Source: an uncultured Clostridia bacterium
Lineage (GTDB): Bacteria; Bacillota; Clostridia; Christensenellales; CAG-314
Direction: 5' to 3'
Length of the DNA stretch: 64,000 nucleotides
Assembly (NCBI GenBank): GCA_947586855.1
Contig: CANPXV010000004.1
Location: forward strand, 1 to 64,000
Part shown: piece after piece, positions 61,198 through 64,000 of the stretch
How positions within the stretch are numbered: position 1 is the stretch's first letter
Layout of the letters: each line of letters starts with the position of its first letter
Made by a program: the position numbers and the translations under genes
Notes under the pieces: generated by a model
The model's input: only the letters and a program-made list of their open reading frames with translations
Database searches by the model: none
What the model was told of the DNA's origin: nothing

Positions 61198-62077
61198 TTA
61201 GTACCTTCTGCCTGTCGGCGCAAAGTTGTGCGGCCAGCTGTTGTTCGTTGTCGAAACGGCAAATGGGCCGCAAATATTGAGTAAGAGACAATTTGAGCGT
61301 TCTTCCGTACAAATCGCCGTCAAAATTGATGATATGCACTTCTACCGCCCTTTCGGACAGTCCAAACGTGGGTCTTTGCCCGATGTTGACGATGGCCCGA
61401 TACGACCGCCCGTCAAACTCCACATCGCCGCCAAACACGCCCGTAGGCAAAAATTTCTCCTGCGGCACCTCGATATTGGCGGTAGGAAACCCCATTTCGC
61501 TGCCCACATGCCTGCCGTGCACCACCCGACCCGTCACAAAAAACGGCTCGCTGAGCAGTGCATTGGCCTGCGCAATGTCGTTTTGACCAAGCAGCTTGCG
61601 CACCAATGTCGTGCTGATTTTGTCCCGCCCGACACGCATTTCGCTCACCACTTCCACAGGGCAAACGCCGTCCAAGTATCGCACAAGGCGTTGGCAATCT
61701 TGCCTGTCGCAGCCGAATGTGTAGTCAAACCCACAAACCGCCGCTTGCAGCTGATAGCCTTGCAGCATACGGGCAAATTGCTCTCCGCTAAGCGCACGGA
61801 AGCGCTCGTCAAACAGTGCGTGCAGCACAATATCCACGTCGAGACTGCGGTAGATTTGCAGCCGCTCGTCGTAGGTGTACAGCACGGACTGCTCCTTGCC
61901 CAACAGCGCCAGATGGTTGTTGGAGAATGTAAACAGCGCCACCTTGGCATGATAGCGCTCGGCAAGCCGTTTGGCTGCGTTCACCAAGCCGACATGTCCG
62001 CTGTGCATGCACCCAAAATAGCCCAAGCACAGCACAATGGGGCGATTCAGTTTTTGTCCGAATTCAATCTGTTCCAA
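61169..62077 (-). CDS. ribF: RibF, riboflavin kinase / FAD synthetase
   Basis: The 302-aa bifunctional enzyme makes FMN and FAD. The N-terminal nucleotidyltransferase domain has LCLGYFGCMHSGHVGL (about 16-31), a variant of the usual GNFDGVHxGH, and the kinase domain has GRVVHGRHVGSEMGFPTANI (about 184-203) and GDLYGRTLKLSL. The start is TTG at 62077, inside the end of truB and preceded by GGGA; no better in-frame start is nearby. Confidence 0.94.
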   Translation of the reverse strand: MEQIEFGQKLNRPIVLCLGYFGCMHSGHVGLVNAAKRLAERYHAKVALFTFSNNHLALLGKEQSVLYTYDERLQIYRSLDVDIVLHALFDERFRALSGEQFARMLQGYQLQAAVCGFDYTFGCDRQDCQRLVRYLDGVCPVEVVSEMRVGRDKISTTLVRKLLGQNDIAQANALLSEPFFVTGRVVHGRHVGSEMGFPTANIEVPQEKFLPTGVFGGDVEFDGRSYRAIVNIGQRPTFGLSERAVEVHIINFDGDLYGRTLKLSLTQYLRPICRFDNEQQLAAQLCADRQKVLNDQIRSKRK

Positions 62078-62942
62078 GTGTATCCCGATAGGCGTTTTTG
62101 AGGTAGTAGTCCAGCTTCAACAGGCCGCCGTTGCTGCTTCCCAACCCAAAAAATTCGCCCCTGCAATAGATTTTTTTGTATCCGTCAAAGTGCGACGTCC
62201 TGATACGTCCGCCGTTAGACAGCCTGTCGTACAGTGCGTCATCCACTTGCAACAAGGGCACATCGGCGAGAGGATATTGTATATCCAGCAAGCACTGCTC
62301 CTTTTGCGCCTCGATTTCCTCCAACGTCAGGGCGTTGTCGATGTCGAAACAGCCCGACGAAAGCCTTATCAAAGCGCTCATATATCCCACCGTGCCGCAA
62401 CACTCGGCAATATCCCTTGCCAGCGAGCGGATATATGTGCCGCCGCTGCAACTTATGTCCACCACAAAGGTGTCCTGCGAGCGTTGTTCCACAAGGGATA
62501 TGTCGTAGACGGTTATCGTGCGGGGTTTAAGCTGCACCGTCTCGCCTTGTCGCACCAGCTTGTACGAGCGCACCCCTCCCACCGATATGGCGGAGTAAAC
62601 GGGCGGCACCTGCTGTTGCTCTCCCACAAAACGGGCCAATACCTGTTGCAATTGATAGGCGGTGGGCACAACATCGCAGCTGCCCGTCAGCAGTCCGTAG
62701 CTATCCAGCGTGTCGGTGGTTTTGCCAAAGGTAAAAAACGCCCGATACACTTTGACCTTGTTGGTGAGGTAGGCAAAAAGTTTGGTCCCTTGCCCCACGG
62801 CCACAGGCAGCACACCGCTTGCACCGGGGTCCAATGTGCCCAGATGGCCGATTTTTTTTTCGTGCAGGATGTATTTCAGCCGCACCACCACATCGCTTGC
62901 GGTTGCGCCGACAGGTTTCAGCACATTCAAAAAGCCGTTCAT
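62064..62942 (-). CDS. truB: TruB, tRNA pseudouridine-55 synthase
   Basis: The 292-aa enzyme converts U55 in the T-loop of tRNA to pseudouridine. The catalytic Asp is in GHLGTLDPGASGVL (about 32-45, Asp38); VYRAFFTFGKTTDTLD and CSGGTYIRSLARDI (about 168-181) are the other conserved blocks. Overlaps nrnA (upstream, 4 bp) and ribF (downstream). Confidence 0.96.
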   Translation of the reverse strand: MNGFLNVLKPVGATASDVVVRLKYILHEKKIGHLGTLDPGASGVLPVAVGQGTKLFAYLTNKVKVYRAFFTFGKTTDTLDSYGLLTGSCDVVPTAYQLQQVLARFVGEQQQVPPVYSAISVGGVRSYKLVRQGETVQLKPRTITVYDISLVEQRSQDTFVVDISCSGGTYIRSLARDIAECCGTVGYMSALIRLSSGCFDIDNALTLEEIEAQKEQCLLDIQYPLADVPLLQVDDALYDRLSNGGRIRTSHFDGYKKIYCRGEFFGLGSSNGGLLKLDYYLKNAYRDTLGTD

Positions 62943-63904
62943 AGCTCAAAGCCCACACAGCGCACAATTTTTTCGATAACGTCCTCCAAAAAGCCGCTTA
63001 TCATGCAGCCTGCGGCAAGTTGATGTCCGCCACCGCCAAACTGAGCGCAAATATCTCTCACGCACACATCCTTGCCCCGCATGCTGACTTTGTAGACGTT
63101 GGGGGCATATTCTGCCAGCATCACGCCCACCCGTGCACTATCCACATTGACGGCGTGTTGCACAATGCCCGACGTATCGCCCATATCGGCGCCGCTTTCG
63201 GCAAAATCCAGCCTGGTGATATACATCAGCACCAGCTGCCCGTCAAAGTAGCTGCGCAAATGGGACAAAGCACGTCCAAGCAATTTGGTTTCGGCAAGGG
63301 TGGTATCCTTGAAAAACACACGGTTGACTTTTTGCATATCGGCGCCCAGCTCACACAGGCGGGCCGCCATCAAAAAGCTGGGTTTGTCGGTGTTGGAGTG
63401 GGAGAAATTGCCCGTATCGGTGCACAGCCCCATGTAGAGGTATGTTGCGATCCTCTCGTCCTGCTCCACGCCCATGGCGTCCAGCAGTTCGTAGATTATC
63501 TGGCATGTGCTGGCATAGTTCGTCACCACGTTGTAGCGAGAAAAGTACTCTCCGCCGTGGTGATCCAACGTCAAAGTCTCGGCAAATTTGCCGTACATTG
63601 CGCCAAACTGCCCAACTCTGTTCAAGTCGCCGCAGTCCACCGCCACCATGATGTCAAATTTTCCACCGAAATCGGTTTGCACCGACGCCAACTCGGCAAA
63701 ATTGGCCGTCAGCTTGTCGCCGATGGGACTGTCGCAAAAAACGCCCACCTTTTTGCCCGATTTTTCCAGCGCCAAACGCAGCGCCAAACATGCCCCAAGG
63801 GCGTCGCCGTCGGGATTGGTATGCGCAAACAGTGCCACGCTGTGCTTTTCTGCAAGCAGCTGGGCGGCCTGTTGGATTGTCAGCTTACTTTTTGTTGAGT
63901 TCAT
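62939..63904 (-). CDS. nrnA: NrnA, DHH-family oligoribonuclease / pAp phosphatase
   Basis: The 321-aa protein has the DHH domain (HTNPDGDALGA, about 28-38; VAVDCGD, about 87; LDHHGG, about 113) and the C-terminal DHHA1 domain (AQFGGGGHQLAAG, about 288-300). It degrades nanoRNAs and converts 3'-phosphoadenosine-5'-phosphate to AMP. The start overlaps the end of rbfA by 20 bp. rbfA-nrnA-truB-ribF is the standard clostridial order downstream of infB. Confidence 0.95.
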   Translation of the reverse strand: MNSTKSKLTIQQAAQLLAEKHSVALFAHTNPDGDALGACLALRLALEKSGKKVGVFCDSPIGDKLTANFAELASVQTDFGGKFDIMVAVDCGDLNRVGQFGAMYGKFAETLTLDHHGGEYFSRYNVVTNYASTCQIIYELLDAMGVEQDERIATYLYMGLCTDTGNFSHSNTDKPSFLMAARLCELGADMQKVNRVFFKDTTLAETKLLGRALSHLRSYFDGQLVLMYITRLDFAESGADMGDTSGIVQHAVNVDSARVGVMLAEYAPNVYKVSMRGKDVCVRDICAQFGGGGHQLAAGCMISGFLEDVIEKIVRCVGFEL

Positions 63905-64000
63905 TCAGCAGTTGGTCGATTTTTTGTCCGTATTGCTGCGAGGTGTCCGCCACAAAATTGAATTGCGGCACCTTGCGGATATGCATTGTGCGTGATACCT
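63885..64000 (-). CDS. rbfA: RbfA, 30S ribosome-binding factor A (3' part only)
   Basis: The last 38 codons are present; the rest lies beyond the window edge. The visible C-terminus RKVPQFNFVADTSQQYGQKI followed by DQLLNELNKK fits the RbfA ending (Pro-x-Leu/Phe-x-Phe, then a helix with Lys-Ile). RbfA helps mature the 30S subunit. Identification is supported by position before nrnA and truB. Confidence 0.85.
   Translation of the reverse strand, partial: VSRTMHIRKVPQFNFVADTSQQYGQKIDQLLNELNKK

Overview
The window looks like a chromosomal segment of an endospore-forming member of the Bacillota, class Clostridia, probably an uncultured lineage. The evidence is three blocks of sporulation genes (spoIIIAA-AH, spoVAC-AD-AE, yunB plus spoIVB), a clostridial-type glycogen cluster (glgC-glgD-glgA), the mutS-mutL-miaA order, a T-box leader ahead of pheST, and AGGAGG-type ribosome binding sites almost everywhere. 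Coding is dense and very strongly biased to the minus strand. Only three genes lie on the plus strand: a YgjP-like gene, a class A penicillin-binding protein and spoIVB. I see no phage, plasmid, CRISPR-Cas or complete insertion sequence.

Layout, low to high coordinate. 1-430: four near-identical 64-bp structured repeats separated by perfect terminator-like hairpins. 0.55-2.8 kb: a membrane-anchored PadR-type regulator and, divergently, a YgjP-like protein that has lost its catalytic Glu. 3.0-6.1 kb: tyrosine recombinase, hflX and lexA. 6.1-7.7 kb: a gene-poor, decayed stretch carrying a remnant of a second YgjP-like gene. 7.7-16.4 kb: a membrane XRE regulator, a PLP lyase-like protein, and miaB-mutS-mutL-miaA (tRNA modification and mismatch repair). 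16.5-18.7 kb: a class A PBP. 19-29.8 kb: thiI, cysteine desulfurase, mutS2, U32 peptidase and pheST with its T-box. 29.8-32.4 kb: yunB and spoVA. 32.4-33.2 kb: an AT-rich spacer with a degenerate ~43-bp tandem array. 33.2-37 kb: glycogen synthesis. 37.2-42.7 kb: scpA-scpB, an M50 protease, a D-Ala-D-Ala carboxypeptidase, deoB and a SpoIIM-like membrane protein. 43-44.1 kb: spoIVB.

44.4-53.9 kb holds asp23-like, nusB, folD, xseA, xseB, ispA, then an ~870-bp gene-free interval, then an OapA-like membrane protein, dxs, argR and recN. That order is the one described for the OLE (ornate, large, extremophilic) RNA locus, and the gene-free interval has its own promoter, pairing ends, internal hairpins and a terminal U-run. 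I call it an OLE RNA gene with its partner oapA; this is the most interesting item in the window.

53.9-58.4 kb is the complete spoIIIA operon, which builds the mother-cell side of the feeding channel; spoIVB and spoVA act at neighbouring steps of the same programme. 58.7-64 kb is a housekeeping run rbfA (cut by the window edge)-nrnA-truB-ribF-nfo-pepP-efp.

Scattered through the window are at least six copies of a ~47-55 bp palindromic element. One of them forms the end of spoIIIAA and the start of spoIIIAB. This suggests a small mobile or formerly mobile element that is active in this genome.
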